From contig JAFQEB010000090.1 of NCBI GenBank assembly GCA_017399225.1, positions 1 to 33,472 of the forward strand: DNA of 33,472 bases. The letters are read 5' to 3'. This stretch comes from Clostridia bacterium. Lineage in GTDB: Bacteria > Bacillota_A > Clostridia > Christensenellales > Aristaeellaceae. A model generated the notes under the pieces. The model was not told where the DNA came from. It ran no database searches and saw nothing but the letters and a program-made list of their open reading frames with translations. Positions 1 through 7,469 of the stretch are shown here, piece after piece; within the stretch, counting starts at the first letter, position 1; every line of letters starts with the position of its first letter. The position numbers were made by a program, and so were the translations under genes.

Positions 1-35
1 CAGCGCTCTTCTATGGTAAGATGATGGTAGTTCAT
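1..35 (-). CDS. IS30-family transposase, N-terminal fragment cut by window edge
   Basis: Reading the minus strand from the ATG at 35, the first eleven codons give MNYHHLTIEER, the usual opening of IS30-family DDE transposases (helix-turn-helix region). A Shine-Dalgarno AAAGGAG lies a few bases upstream and an extended -10 box (TGGTATAAT, hexamer at 74-79) further up. The rest of the gene is outside the window, so integrity of the transposase cannot be judged. Identification rests on only eleven residues plus the context of the likely inverted repeat at 112-139. Confidence 0.6.
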   Translation of the reverse strand, partial: MNYHHLTIEER

Positions 36-111
36 ACAGTTCTCCTTTCGGTATTCTGGTGTGTGGTAACTCTATTATACCAGAGATCTGTATGAACTTC
101 TTTTATTTCCT

Positions 112-139
112 ATAGTGTTGCACTTGATAGTATAATTCA
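112..139. repeat. probable terminal inverted repeat of the IS30-like element
   Basis: The stretch containing GTGTTGCACTTG and TATAATTCA resembles the outer ends I recall for clostridial IS30-like elements, and it lies about 80 bases upstream of the transposase start, where the end is expected. The partner repeat is outside the window, so the exact boundary and target duplication cannot be confirmed. Confidence 0.45.
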
Positions 140-147
140 CCAGCCTG

Positions 148-175
148 CAAAAATCCCCCTCCAGTCGGAGGGGGA
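148..175 (-). terminator. intrinsic terminator of the radical SAM gene
   Basis: On the minus strand a perfect 9-bp stem (TCCCCCTCC with GGAGGGGGA, 4-base loop) is followed by a run of T (A at 149-153 on plus). It lies downstream of the stop at 232. Confidence 0.75.
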
Positions 176-178
176 GCG

Positions 179-204
179 ACCGTCCGGTTCTCCGGGCGGT
201 TTTT
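179..204 (+). terminator. second hairpin with T-run on the plus strand
   Basis: ACCGTCCGG (179-187) pairs with CCGGGCGGT (192-200), one G-T wobble, then TTTT. It faces the opposite way from the neighbouring hairpin, so together they insulate the region from transcription on both strands. Confidence 0.6.
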
Positions 205-231
205 ATTTGGCATTCCCGAATCTCCGCCCGC

Positions 232-1983
232 TCAGCAAGACAGCCGCTCCACCGCGCCGCGCTGCGTGACGGGGTGCTTGTGCGTCCATACCGCAAAGGC
301 AGCGGAGCCGTCCGACAGCAGGGCCACCCGGGGATGGCGTACATCCGGGTTGGCTGCCCGGCAGGCCCTGGCAGCATCCTTCACGGCGGCGGGCTCCCCC
401 TGCAGGAAGGGCGGCAGGTAGCCGGTGTTGTCCGTAGCGAGGCGGTCAAGGATCATCGCGTCCCGCAGGACGTCACCGTCTGCGCCCAGGGAAAGGAAGG
501 TCTCGTACACCAGCCGGGTCAGCGCATCCAGGCTCCAGCGGCCCTGGCGGGCTGCCATCCTTTCACCCAGCAGCAGATACAGCTCGAAGGGACGGATTCC
601 CGTGTCCAGCGCCAGCTGCTCCGCAAGAGTGAAGCGGCCGCTGTTGTGGATGCGCTCCACCGCCTCGGCGGCGTCGTGCAGCCGGCGGAGCTCGGCGTAG
701 GAGATCCACGGGGTCGAAAGCACCTCATAGGGCGGGTCTGGGGCAAAGCGCGCGCCCCACTCCTCCCTGCGAAGCCGGCTGCCGTGGATGAACTTCAGGA
801 AGCCCAGCTGCAGCTGATGCGGCCCCAGGGCAAAAGCCCTGTCAAAGCTGCGGCCAAAGGTGGCAAAATCCTCCTGCGGCAATCCTGCGATCAGGTCGAT
901 GTGCAGATGGATGTTGCCCGGTGCAAGGATGCGCTGGATGCGATTCGTCAGCCATGCCATGTCAGTATAGCGGTCGCAGGCGTCCAGCGTAGGGCCATGG
1001 AAGGACTGCAGCCCGGCCTCCATCTGGAACAGGCCCACAGGCGCTGTGGCCAGCAGGGCCAGGGCTTCGTCGTCAAACAGGTCGGCGGCGACCTCAAAGT
1101 GGTAGCACACCTCGCCGATCAGCCCCTGGGCCTTGGCGTCGATGAGCCCCCGCAGCAGCGCCATCGTGCGGGCCTTGTGGCAGTTGAAGGTGCGGTCGAT
1201 GAGTTTCACCGTATCACAGCCGGAATTGCCGATGCGGATAAGCAGGGCAAGGGCCTCGTCCACGGGCATGAACGCCACCGGCCGGGCTTCGGGAGCCTCT
1301 TTGTTCCCGCATCGGAGGTCGGACTTTTGCCCGCCTGGCGAGAACGATCGCTTGCCATCGCCGAGCGTATCCGGCGCCGTTTCATGGTGATGGCCGGAGA
1401 GGCAGAAGGCGCACCGGAACGGGCAGCCCCGCGAGGTTTCCACATAGGCCATGCGGCCGTTCAGCGCGGTATACCATTCGTCATCGTAGAGGTCGCTGCG
1501 GGGCGCAGGGGCCGGGGCCGGCGGGGCAGTGTGCAGCCCGTCAGCCGTACGGAAGCAGCAGCCGGGCACGTCTGCCGGATCGCCGCCCTCCAGCAGGATG
1601 CGCAAAAGGGTCGGCAGGCTTTCCTCGCCCGCGCCGCGCAGGAGGTAGTCAGCGGGCATCTCCCGGAAGGTCTCCGGCACGGAGAAGGTGGCCTCCGGGC
1701 CCCCGACGATCACGGTGATCTCCGGCCGGAGCGCCTTGACCCGCCGGATGAGCCGCGCGGCGCAGTCCCGGTTCCAGATATACAGAGAGACGCCCAGCAC
1801 ATCCGGCGCCGTGGCCATGATGCGGGCAAGGAGATCCTCCTGGGTGTCGTTGATGTTCAGGTCGCAGACAGTGGTGCTGACCGGCAGCCCGGAGGCCTCC
1901 ACGGCTTTCTTCAGGCAGAAGGGGGCCAGGGGCATATGGATATACTGACTGGCAAGGCCGGTCAGGGTCAGGCGAAGGGGCAT
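232..1983 (-). CDS. B12-binding radical SAM protein (DUF4080-type)
   Basis: 583 residues. Residues 1-140 form a cobalamin-binding-like Rossmann domain; about residue 186 comes the radical SAM cluster motif CPFRCAFC (CxxxCxxC), which binds the [4Fe-4S] cluster used to cleave S-adenosylmethionine; the C-terminal 150 residues look like the DUF4080 tail of this family. The substrate is unknown, as for most relatives. I chose the ATG at 1983 because GGGAGG lies seven bases upstream; the open frame continues to 2307 but without a binding site and across the divergent promoter. Between the cysteine motif and the next conserved stretch there is an insertion of about 35 residues rich in Gly, Ser, Lys and Arg that reads like an in-frame repeat insertion. 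Monocistronic, divergent from the next operon. Confidence 0.9.
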   Translation of the reverse strand: MPLRLTLTGLASQYIHMPLAPFCLKKAVEASGLPVSTTVCDLNINDTQEDLLARIMATAPDVLGVSLYIWNRDCAARLIRRVKALRPEITVIVGGPEATFSVPETFREMPADYLLRGAGEESLPTLLRILLEGGDPADVPGCCFRTADGLHTAPPAPAPAPRSDLYDDEWYTALNGRMAYVETSRGCPFRCAFCLSGHHHETAPDTLGDGKRSFSPGGQKSDLRCGNKEAPEARPVAFMPVDEALALLIRIGNSGCDTVKLIDRTFNCHKARTMALLRGLIDAKAQGLIGEVCYHFEVAADLFDDEALALLATAPVGLFQMEAGLQSFHGPTLDACDRYTDMAWLTNRIQRILAPGNIHLHIDLIAGLPQEDFATFGRSFDRAFALGPHQLQLGFLKFIHGSRLRREEWGARFAPDPPYEVLSTPWISYAELRRLHDAAEAVERIHNSGRFTLAEQLALDTGIRPFELYLLLGERMAARQGRWSLDALTRLVYETFLSLGADGDVLRDAMILDRLATDNTGYLPPFLQGEPAAVKDAARACRAANPDVRHPRVALLSDGSAAFAVWTHKHPVTQRGAVERLSC

Positions 1984-2066
1984 GGCGATATCCTCCCGGA
2001 GCAATGGATTTGAGCAGGGATGCAAGGGGGCGAAATCGAAACCGGGGCGAAGCCCCCCATTGAAAT

Positions 2067-2119
2067 ATTCTACCATAAACGGATAAGGATTTGCAATTAT
2101 GGCGCTTGTCCTGTATAAT
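2067..2119. promoter_or_regulatory. divergent promoters sharing one palindromic -35 box
   Basis: TTGCAA at 2091-2096 is its own reverse complement. To the right, 17 bases away, is TATAAT (2114-2119) for the plus operon; to the left, 18 bases away on the minus strand, is an extended -10 TGGTAGAAT (hexamer 2067-2072) for the radical SAM gene. A GGGGC/GCCCC hairpin (2044-2056) sits in the minus-strand leader. Confidence 0.65.
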
Positions 2120-2153
2120 AGGGTGAAGGATTGTCGAGAAAGGGGCTTTTGCC

Positions 2154-3059
2154 ATGAAAATCCGTACGGTTCTCTGGGAAAGCATGAAGACCTGGGCCCG
2201 CCATTTCGGCGACCTGATGGGCGCTTATCTGATCCAGGCGGTGCTGCGGGCGATGTGCTTTGTGCCGCTGATGTTCCTGTGGGCCAGAGGGTATGAATAC
2301 CTGGCATGGCTGTGCGTGCCGATGTATCTGCTCATCGCGCTGCCGGCAAGGCAGAACTATGCGCTGGCGATGCAGGACATGCTGCAGGGCGGCCGGGTGC
2401 TGAGCCCGCGGCTGATCAGCTTTGACGAGTATTTCCGCAAGCTGTGGCGGGGCGTGAAGGGCACGCTGAAAATGGCGGTATGGGCCGCGCTGCCCCTCCT
2501 GGCTGTGGCCACGCTGGTGCAGTTCTATCTGGGCGAGGGCGTGCTGAGCGGTACGGTCATGCGGGCCTTCGGCATCATGGAGCAGGACGGCTTCTCCGTG
2601 ATGCGGTGGTTCAAGCTCTTTGGCAGCGACACGGTGGACGGCGTGAAGAACGTCATACTGGCCGTGGGCGCGCTGTGCATTCTGCCGGTGATCGGCTGCG
2701 CGGCCCACTGCGGCGTGCGTCACGCCCTGGCGCTGGAGGATAAAAAGCTTCTCAAGGGTCAGCGGCTGAAGCTGGCGGCGCTGTGGGTGCTGGGCTTTTG
2801 CATCTTCCTGCCCTGTGCGGCGGTGGTGCTCTTCACCCTGGGCAGCAACCTGAAGCTGTTCGTCAGCGGCTTTGTGCAGATGTTCCTGAGCCAGAGCATC
2901 ACCATCCCCGAGCTGGGCGAGCGCCTCTATGTGATCGGCGGCGCCATCGTGCTGCTGTTCATCCCCCTGGTGCCCCTCAAGCAGCTGATCCCTGCGGTGG
3001 CGGTGCATCAGCAGATGCTCAGCACCTATAAGGAGATCGAGACGGATGTTGAGGCTTGA
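2154..3059 (+). CDS. integral membrane protein of unknown function
   Basis: 301 residues starting MKIRTVLWESMK, with about six hydrophobic segments (roughly residues 20-48, 50-63, 100-125, 160-185, 205-232 and 260-285). No catalytic motif is visible and I do not recognise the family; the lipid-facing, evenly spaced helices and the absence of a signal peptide suggest a polytopic inner-membrane protein. It is the first gene of an operon driven by the promoter at 2091-2119. The last 14 bases overlap the start of the pseudouridine synthase gene, so the two are probably translationally coupled. The first ATG has only a weak binding site (AAAGGGG about 10 bases upstream). Confidence 0.75.
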   Translation: MKIRTVLWESMKTWARHFGDLMGAYLIQAVLRAMCFVPLMFLWARGYEYLAWLCVPMYLLIALPARQNYALAMQDMLQGGRVLSPRLISFDEYFRKLWRGVKGTLKMAVWAALPLLAVATLVQFYLGEGVLSGTVMRAFGIMEQDGFSVMRWFKLFGSDTVDGVKNVILAVGALCILPVIGCAAHCGVRHALALEDKKLLKGQRLKLAALWVLGFCIFLPCAAVVLFTLGSNLKLFVSGFVQMFLSQSITIPELGERLYVIGGAIVLLFIPLVPLKQLIPAVAVHQQMLSTYKEIETDVEA

Positions 3060-3777
3060 TCGCTGGCTGGTGACCCTGGGTGTGGGCAGCCGGAGCGAGG
3101 TGCAGAAGCTGGTGCGCAAAGGCGCTGTTCGCGTGAACGGCGCGCCGGTTTCCGACCCCGGCAAGCAGGTGGATGAAACCACCGCGCAGCTGACTGTGCT
3201 GGGCCAGCCCCTGGACGGGCGGCTGACCCGACATGTGATGCTCCACAAGCCTGCGGGGCTGCTGACCGCCGCCAGGGATAAGAAGCAGCCCACCGTGATG
3301 GATCTGCTGCCGGAGGTATATGCGTCCATCGGCTGTATGCCGGTGGGGCGCCTGGACAAGGACACCACCGGACTGCTCCTCCTGACTACGGACGGCGAGC
3401 TGAACCACCGCCTGCTGGCCCCGGGCCGGCATGTGGACAAGACCTACCGGGCGCAGGTGGACGACGAGCTGAACGAAAGCCATGTGGCCGCCTTTGCCGC
3501 CGGGATGCACGTGCCGGAGGACGGCAAGGAGCCGGCCTTCGACGCCCAGCCCGCCCATATGGAGCTGGCCGCGCCGGACACGGGCGTGCTGACCATCCAC
3601 GAGGGCAAGTTCCACCAGGTAAAACGGATGTTCCGGGTCGTCGGGCGCGAGGTGATCCGGCTGCACCGGCTGACCTTCGGAAGCCTTCAGTTGGATGCGG
3701 ATCTGCCCGAGGGCGCCTGGCGTGAGCTGACGGAAGAGGAGATCGCCGCCCTCTACGCCGATGCGCAGATGCGCTGA
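3046..3777 (+). CDS. rsuA: RsuA-family rRNA pseudouridine synthase
   Basis: 243 residues, normal length for the RsuA/RluB/E/F group. It converts uridine to pseudouridine in ribosomal RNA in the cytoplasm, by family analogy at position 516 of 16S rRNA. An S4 RNA-binding domain occupies residues 1-60 (MLRLDRWLVTLGVGSRSEVQ), and the catalytic loop GRLDKDTTGLLLLT follows near residues 102-115, with the aspartate that attacks C6 of uridine at about 105. The FHQVKRMF segment near 190 is also typical. Start ATG at 3046 has AAGGAG ten bases upstream inside the preceding gene. The choice between RsuA and a paralogue such as RluE or RluB rests on overall similarity only. Confidence 0.88.
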   Translation: MLRLDRWLVTLGVGSRSEVQKLVRKGAVRVNGAPVSDPGKQVDETTAQLTVLGQPLDGRLTRHVMLHKPAGLLTAARDKKQPTVMDLLPEVYASIGCMPVGRLDKDTTGLLLLTTDGELNHRLLAPGRHVDKTYRAQVDDELNESHVAAFAAGMHVPEDGKEPAFDAQPAHMELAAPDTGVLTIHEGKFHQVKRMFRVVGREVIRLHRLTFGSLQLDADLPEGAWRELTEEEIAALYADAQMR

Positions 3778-3805
3778 ATCAATTGACACAAGAGGAGAAA
3801 CCCTC

Positions 3806-4423
3806 ATGAATGATCAGTATTACACCGCCGACCCGCACAGCGAGTCCAAGCCCGTGCCCTGCGCCTTTCCTTATCGCGGCTATGGGCTGAACTTCATGAC
3901 CGACGCGGGCGTGTTCTCCAAGGGCGAGCTGGACGTGGGTTCCCGGCTGCTGCTGGACGCGCTGCCCGCCCTGACCGGCGACGTGCTGGACCTGGGCTGC
4001 GGCTGGGGCGCCATCGGCGTGGCTATCGCCAAGGCCAATAAGCAGGCCCGCGTGGTGATGGCGGACGTCAACCGCCGCGCCTTGTCCCTGTGCCGGGAAA
4101 ACTGCCAGCGCAACGGCGTGTCGGCAGAGGTCATCGAGTCCGACGGCATGGCGGAGGTCATGGGCCGCCGCTTTGACGCGGTGGTCACCAACCCGCCCAT
4201 CCGCGCGGGCAAGCAGGTCATCTACCGGATGTTCGCCGACGCAGCCCGCAGCCTCAATCCCGGCGGCGCGCTGTATCTGGTGATCCGCAAGCAGCAGGGC
4301 GCGGAGAGCTGCGTGAAGTACCTCAAAACCCTTTATGGCGAGGTGGAGAAGCTGGATAAGTCCGGCGGCTTCTGGGTGCTCAGGGCCAGTGATCCAAAGG
4401 AGGAAGCAGACGATGAAGTTTGA
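3806..4423 (+). CDS. class I SAM-dependent methyltransferase (RsmC-like, MTS domain)
   Basis: 205 residues. Motif I is DLGCGWGAIG (about residues 62-71), which binds S-adenosylmethionine, and motif IV is NPPI (about 129-132), the signature of N-methyltransferases acting on exocyclic amines of bases in nucleic acid. It resembles the C-terminal half of RsmC, which modifies G1207 of 16S rRNA, and short clostridial homologues (COG2813) are of this length. It follows the pseudouridine synthase gene in the same operon, which suits an rRNA-modification role. The ATG at 3806 is chosen because AGAGGAG lies eight bases upstream; an upstream in-frame ATG at 3761 lies within the previous gene and lacks a site. 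Confidence 0.85.
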   Translation: MNDQYYTADPHSESKPVPCAFPYRGYGLNFMTDAGVFSKGELDVGSRLLLDALPALTGDVLDLGCGWGAIGVAIAKANKQARVVMADVNRRALSLCRENCQRNGVSAEVIESDGMAEVMGRRFDAVVTNPPIRAGKQVIYRMFADAARSLNPGGALYLVIRKQQGAESCVKYLKTLYGEVEKLDKSGGFWVLRASDPKEEADDEV

Positions 4424-5579
4424 TCAGGAATACTTTGACGCCGGCCTGCACCGCATGGGCACCCGCTGCGAAAAGTGGGATGAGGCCCGCAAGGAGCACG
4501 GCGAGGACGTGCTGCCCCTTTGGGTGGCGGATATGGATTTCCCCAGCCCGCCCGCCGTGCAGGAGGCCATCCTCCGCCGCGCCGGCCACCCCACCTTTGG
4601 CTACACCGCCGAACTGGCGGACGACAAGCAGGCGCTGATCGACTACTGGCAGCGGCGCCACGGCCTGACCATCGCGCCGGAAAGCCTCGTGATGATGCCC
4701 TGCGTGGTGACCGGCCTCAAGCTGGCCATCCTGGCGCTGACCCAGCCCGGCGACGGCGTGATCATCCAGTCCCCGGTGTACGGCCCCTTCCGCATGAGCG
4801 TGGAGGCCACGGGCCGCAGGGTGCTGGACGCTCCCCTGACCCGCAACGCCGACGGCAGCTACGACATGAACCTGGCAGCCGTCGAAGAACACCTGAAGCA
4901 GGGCGCGAAGCTGATGCTGCTGTGCAGCCCCCACAACCCGGCCTCCCGGGCCTGGACGCGGGAGGAGCTGACCTCATTGGTGGAGCTGCTCCGCCGCTAC
5001 GATGCGTATCTGGCCTCGGATGAGATCCATGCGGACTTCGTCTACGCGCCGGGCAAGTTCGTGCCGGTGCTGTCCATCACGCAGGAGAAGGTACTGTCCT
5101 TCTGCGCGGCGAGCAAGACCTTCAACCTGGCGGGCCTGATGCAGGCGGAATGTATCTGCCCGGACGAAACGATCCGCGCGGCCTTCTGCCGGGAAATGGA
5201 TAAGGCCGGCGTACGCAGCGGCAACATCTTTGCCCTGGAGGCCACCCGCGCTGCCTACGAGCAGGGCGACGCCTGGCTGGACGGCCTGATGGCCTACCTC
5301 GCCGGCAACCGCGATCACCTGGCCGCACTGGTGAAAGAGCACCTGCCCAAGGCCGTCATGACGCCCATGACCGCCACTTACCTGGGCTGGCTGGATCTGA
5401 CGGCCTACGGCTACGACGAGGAGGAGCTGATGCGCCGCACCATCGCGGCGGGCGTGCAGTTCACCGGCGGCAAATTCTTCGGCGAGAACGGCAACGGCTT
5501 CCTACGCATCAACATCGGCTGCCCCCGCCGCTACATCACCGAGGGAATTCGCCGGCTGAAGAAAGCATTGGAGGGCTGA
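4413..5579 (+). CDS. MalY/PatB family PLP-dependent aminotransferase / C-S beta-lyase
   Basis: 388 residues, fold-type I PLP enzyme. The Schiff-base lysine is in SFCAASKTFNLAGL (K235); SPHNPASRAWTREEL and SDEIHADF are the conserved cofactor-binding stretches, and the C-terminus ends FLRINIGCPRRYI. This pattern is that of MalY/PatB cystathionine beta-lyases, which cleave cystathionine or cysteine to pyruvate, ammonia and a thiol; many members are annotated simply as aminotransferases. Start ATG at 4413 follows an ideal AAAGGAGG (4396-4403) and overlaps the methyltransferase stop by 11 bases, so the genes are coupled. Substrate preference cannot be read from sequence. Confidence 0.9.
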   Translation: MKFDQEYFDAGLHRMGTRCEKWDEARKEHGEDVLPLWVADMDFPSPPAVQEAILRRAGHPTFGYTAELADDKQALIDYWQRRHGLTIAPESLVMMPCVVTGLKLAILALTQPGDGVIIQSPVYGPFRMSVEATGRRVLDAPLTRNADGSYDMNLAAVEEHLKQGAKLMLLCSPHNPASRAWTREELTSLVELLRRYDAYLASDEIHADFVYAPGKFVPVLSITQEKVLSFCAASKTFNLAGLMQAECICPDETIRAAFCREMDKAGVRSGNIFALEATRAAYEQGDAWLDGLMAYLAGNRDHLAALVKEHLPKAVMTPMTATYLGWLDLTAYGYDEEELMRRTIAAGVQFTGGKFFGENGNGFLRINIGCPRRYITEGIRRLKKALEG

Positions 5580-5581
5580 GC

Positions 5582-5992
5582 ATGAGCATGATCCATTCCG
5601 CGGGCGCTGTGCTCTACACCGTGGAGGACGGCCAGCGCAAATACGTGCTTGTGCGCGAGAAGAACGGCAGCTACGGCCTGCCCAAGGGCCATGTGGAGCC
5701 CGGGGAGACCCTGGCGGAAACCGCCCTGCGCGAAATGCGGGAGGAGACCGGCGTAACGGCCATCCTGCACTCTGCGGAGCCAGTGATGGTGGACGAGTAC
5801 CCCATCGCAGGCGGCGACACAAAGCGGGTGAGCTGGTTCATCGCCCATTATGAGAACCAGACCCCCGTCGCCGACCGCTCGCAGGTGCTGGGGGTGCTGG
5901 TGCTGCCCGTCGACGCAGCCCTCAAGACCCTGACCTACGGCAGCACCCGGGAGATCCTGCGCAAGGTGGATCTCCAGCTGGAAGCAAAATAA
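5582..5992 (+). CDS. NUDIX hydrolase
   Basis: 136 residues. The complete Nudix box runs from G36 to V58: G, then E42, then REMREE (50-55), then TGV, matching GX5EX7REUXEEXGU; the glutamates bind the divalent metal that hydrolyses nucleoside diphosphates linked to another group. The preceding YGLPKG fits the Ap4A-hydrolase/diadenosine-type branch, so a housecleaning role on dinucleoside polyphosphates is plausible, but substrate is an inference. The ATG begins two bases after the aminotransferase stop, with GGAGG eight bases upstream, making it the last gene of this operon. Confidence 0.88.
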   Translation: MSMIHSAGAVLYTVEDGQRKYVLVREKNGSYGLPKGHVEPGETLAETALREMREETGVTAILHSAEPVMVDEYPIAGGDTKRVSWFIAHYENQTPVADRSQVLGVLVLPVDAALKTLTYGSTREILRKVDLQLEAK

Positions 5993-6005
5993 CACAGATA
6001 CCAAC

Positions 6006-6037
6006 AAGGCCCGGAAGCAGCACTGCTCCCGGGCCTT
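6006..6037. terminator. terminator-like hairpin, copy 1 of a duplicated 32-base repeat
   Basis: AAGGCCCGG and CCGGGCCTT arms with an AGCAG/CTGCT inner stem form a long hairpin just after the NUDIX gene. The same 32 bases recur at 7435-7466 with one change. There is no clear T-run, so termination efficiency is uncertain. Confidence 0.6.
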
Positions 6038-6089
6038 CAGACTATTCAAACCTCCATTCGAAAAAGTAGCGGGGGGGTTAAGGATGGCT

Positions 6090-6452
6090 TTATGTCTGAT
6101 CTGGATAATCATAGAACCCGCCCTTGTGGAAGTTTTTATTTCCCAGCGGTGTTGCAGTCAGTCTGAAAATCACACATCCATCCGGACACACAACCGTTTT
6201 GGAGCATTTACCATCACCACCAAGGTTTTCAAGATCTCCTCCGCTTCTGACGGCTTCCATTAAGGGATACAACAGCATCATTGTTTTTGAGCAAATCCCA
6301 TATCCGTCCTGATTGACAGGGCAACCGTAAGTGCAGGTATAGCGATCGCCAATCTCTTCGCCATTGCGGCAATATCTCTCGGTGTGATCTCCATGTAGAA
6401 ATCCGGTCACTTCAACGCTGAATTCATATTCCTCATCATACCATTTCTTCAT
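6090..6452 (-). CDS. TIGR04076-like small cysteine-rich protein
   Basis: 120 residues with conserved-looking cysteines (RYCRNGEE, CTYGCPVN, GICSKTM, GKCSKTVVCPDG) and the tail CPDGCVIFRLTA, which resembles the C-terminal CTDGxRPVIFKI stretch of TIGR04076 proteins. Function of that family is unknown; the cysteines could bind a metal or cluster. I chose the ATG at 6452 because TAGGAGG lies seven bases upstream; the frame is open further upstream but runs into the preceding GNAT gene. It lies 23 bases downstream of that gene and is probably co-transcribed with it. Base composition is AT-richer than the flanking genes, suggesting transfer. Confidence 0.6.
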   Translation of the reverse strand: MKKWYDEEYEFSVEVTGFLHGDHTERYCRNGEEIGDRYTCTYGCPVNQDGYGICSKTMMLLYPLMEAVRSGGDLENLGGDGKCSKTVVCPDGCVIFRLTATPLGNKNFHKGGFYDYPDQT

Positions 6453-6475
6453 ATTTCCTCCTAAAGATATCAGCT

Positions 6476-6997
6476 TCACTTTAGCGACATGACATATATC
6501 TGGCAAGGATTTTCCGTGCCCCAGAGTTCCTCGATAACTTCAAACTCCGCAAAGCCCAGAGACAGATAGAAGCGGTTTGTAACATCATAGTCTTTGTAGA
6601 CCCCCATCTTCACAGTTTTGACCTGCATAAAAGAATAGCCTTCTTTTGCAGCGGCCTTCTGAGCTTCATGAAACAAGGTTCTCCCCAAACCATTCCTGTG
6701 GTACTCCCGGAGAACGCCCATAACTGCGAGTTCCACAGTCTGCCAGCCTGTTTCCTTCAGACAGAGGAATCCAGCGTAATCGTCTTTTTCCTTGGCGACA
6801 AAGAACATCCATTCGGAACACTCACGGATATATTGTTCCCTGCTCTCATCAATCTCAAACCAATCGTGAAGGTTTTCAAGGATTCTCCTTGCAATCGTTC
6901 TTTTCAGAGCTGTATCTCTGATCCTTTCAACCGTTCTACAATTTCTTTGTTCAAAAACCTGTTCGTCCAGCAAGGTCATTTTCTTCATAGTACACAT
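6476..6997 (-). CDS. GNAT family N-acetyltransferase with long leader
   Basis: 173 residues. The acetyl-CoA-binding motif is EYHRNGLGRTLF (R/QxxGxG/A type), followed by FYLSLGFAEFE, typical of motif B of GNAT enzymes; the substrate cannot be named. The start at 6997 has AGGAGG eight bases upstream; a second ATG nine bases later is possible. Transcription most likely starts near 7290 from a canonical promoter, so the mRNA has a leader of almost 300 bases that contains two hairpins and a rho-independent terminator (7089-7112) before the gene. This suggests regulation by attenuation. AT-richer than neighbours and inside the repeat-flanked island. Confidence 0.85.
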   Translation of the reverse strand: MCTMKKMTLLDEQVFEQRNCRTVERIRDTALKRTIARRILENLHDWFEIDESREQYIRECSEWMFFVAKEKDDYAGFLCLKETGWQTVELAVMGVLREYHRNGLGRTLFHEAQKAAAKEGYSFMQVKTVKMGVYKDYDVTNRFYLSLGFAEFEVIEELWGTENPCQIYVMSLK

Positions 6998-7290
6998 AGC
7001 GGATTCCTCCTGTAAGCAGTTGTTTTCTTTGCATTGTGTGACAGGGCGAAATAGCATTTGTTGCAGATAACCGATGGCAAGGGGAAACAAAAAACCGCAG
7101 AATCCTCTGCGGTCGAAAATACAGTTCGATGCAGAGCGAAAATCTCAGTGGCAACACAAACCAAGCTGTTTACAAGCACAGCTTTTTGTGTATGCACTTG
7201 GATTTCCCGCTCTTTCCGAATTCTCCCTGCACCGACCTGCGGCCTGGGGAGAATCGGCAACATCACATCCTTTGGTTGATTTCGCCTTGT
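6998..7290 (-). promoter_or_regulatory. structured 5' leader with candidate attenuator
   Basis: Between the promoter and the GNAT start the minus strand can form an 8-bp stem (7220-7227 with 7247-7254), a longer hairpin (7154-7191: ACACAAA, AAGCTGT against ACAGCTT, TTTGTGT) and then an intrinsic terminator. No T-box sequence or known riboswitch consensus was recognised. A reading frame from a GTG at 7197 to 6985 spans the second hairpin and the terminator and could be a leader peptide, but its binding site is weak. Confidence 0.5.
7089..7112 (-). terminator. intrinsic terminator upstream of the GNAT gene (attenuator candidate)
   Basis: CCGCAGA (7095-7101) pairs with TCTGCGG (7106-7112), four-base loop, followed on the minus strand by six T. 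It lies inside the transcript leader, 92 bases before the GNAT start codon, so it would stop transcription before the gene unless relieved. Confidence 0.75.
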
Positions 7291-7297
7291 CGCAGTA

Positions 7298-7326
7298 AGT
7301 GTAGCATGGTTTAGGAGGCCTGTCAA
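7298..7326 (-). promoter_or_regulatory. promoter for the GNAT island
   Basis: Minus-strand TTGACA (7321-7326), exactly 17 bases, then TACACT (7298-7303). Predicted start near 7290. Confidence 0.7.
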
Positions 7327-7434
7327 GGGTTCAAGCCACGACCAATATCCGGTATGCCGACAGATGTTGCACTTCCGCCCCTTCGCTTCAAAAAGAACCT
7401 CTCTATAGCCACAGCCGCTTTTTCGACACGCAGC

Positions 7435-7466
7435 AAGGCCCGAAAGCAGCACTGCTCCCGGGCCTT
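7435..7466. terminator. terminator-like hairpin, copy 2 of the 32-base repeat
   Basis: Same sequence as 6006-6037 apart from one G/A difference. Here it directly follows the minus-strand GNAT stop at 7470 and has a T-rich tail on the plus strand. Confidence 0.6.
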
Positions 7467-7469
7467 TGC

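Noticed and set aside
274..2013. 579-codon plus-strand frame opposite the radical SAM gene
   Set aside because: Antisense shadow; the minus strand carries the CxxxCxxC motif and ribosome binding site.
2097..3807. Long minus-strand frames opposite the membrane protein and RsuA genes
   Set aside because: Low-complexity His/Gln-rich translations, no start signals, fully overlapped by recognisable plus-strand genes.
6998..7290. T-box or known riboswitch in the GNAT leader
   Set aside because: The TGGNACCGCG T-box sequence and other consensus motifs I know were not found; kept only as an unclassified attenuator candidate.
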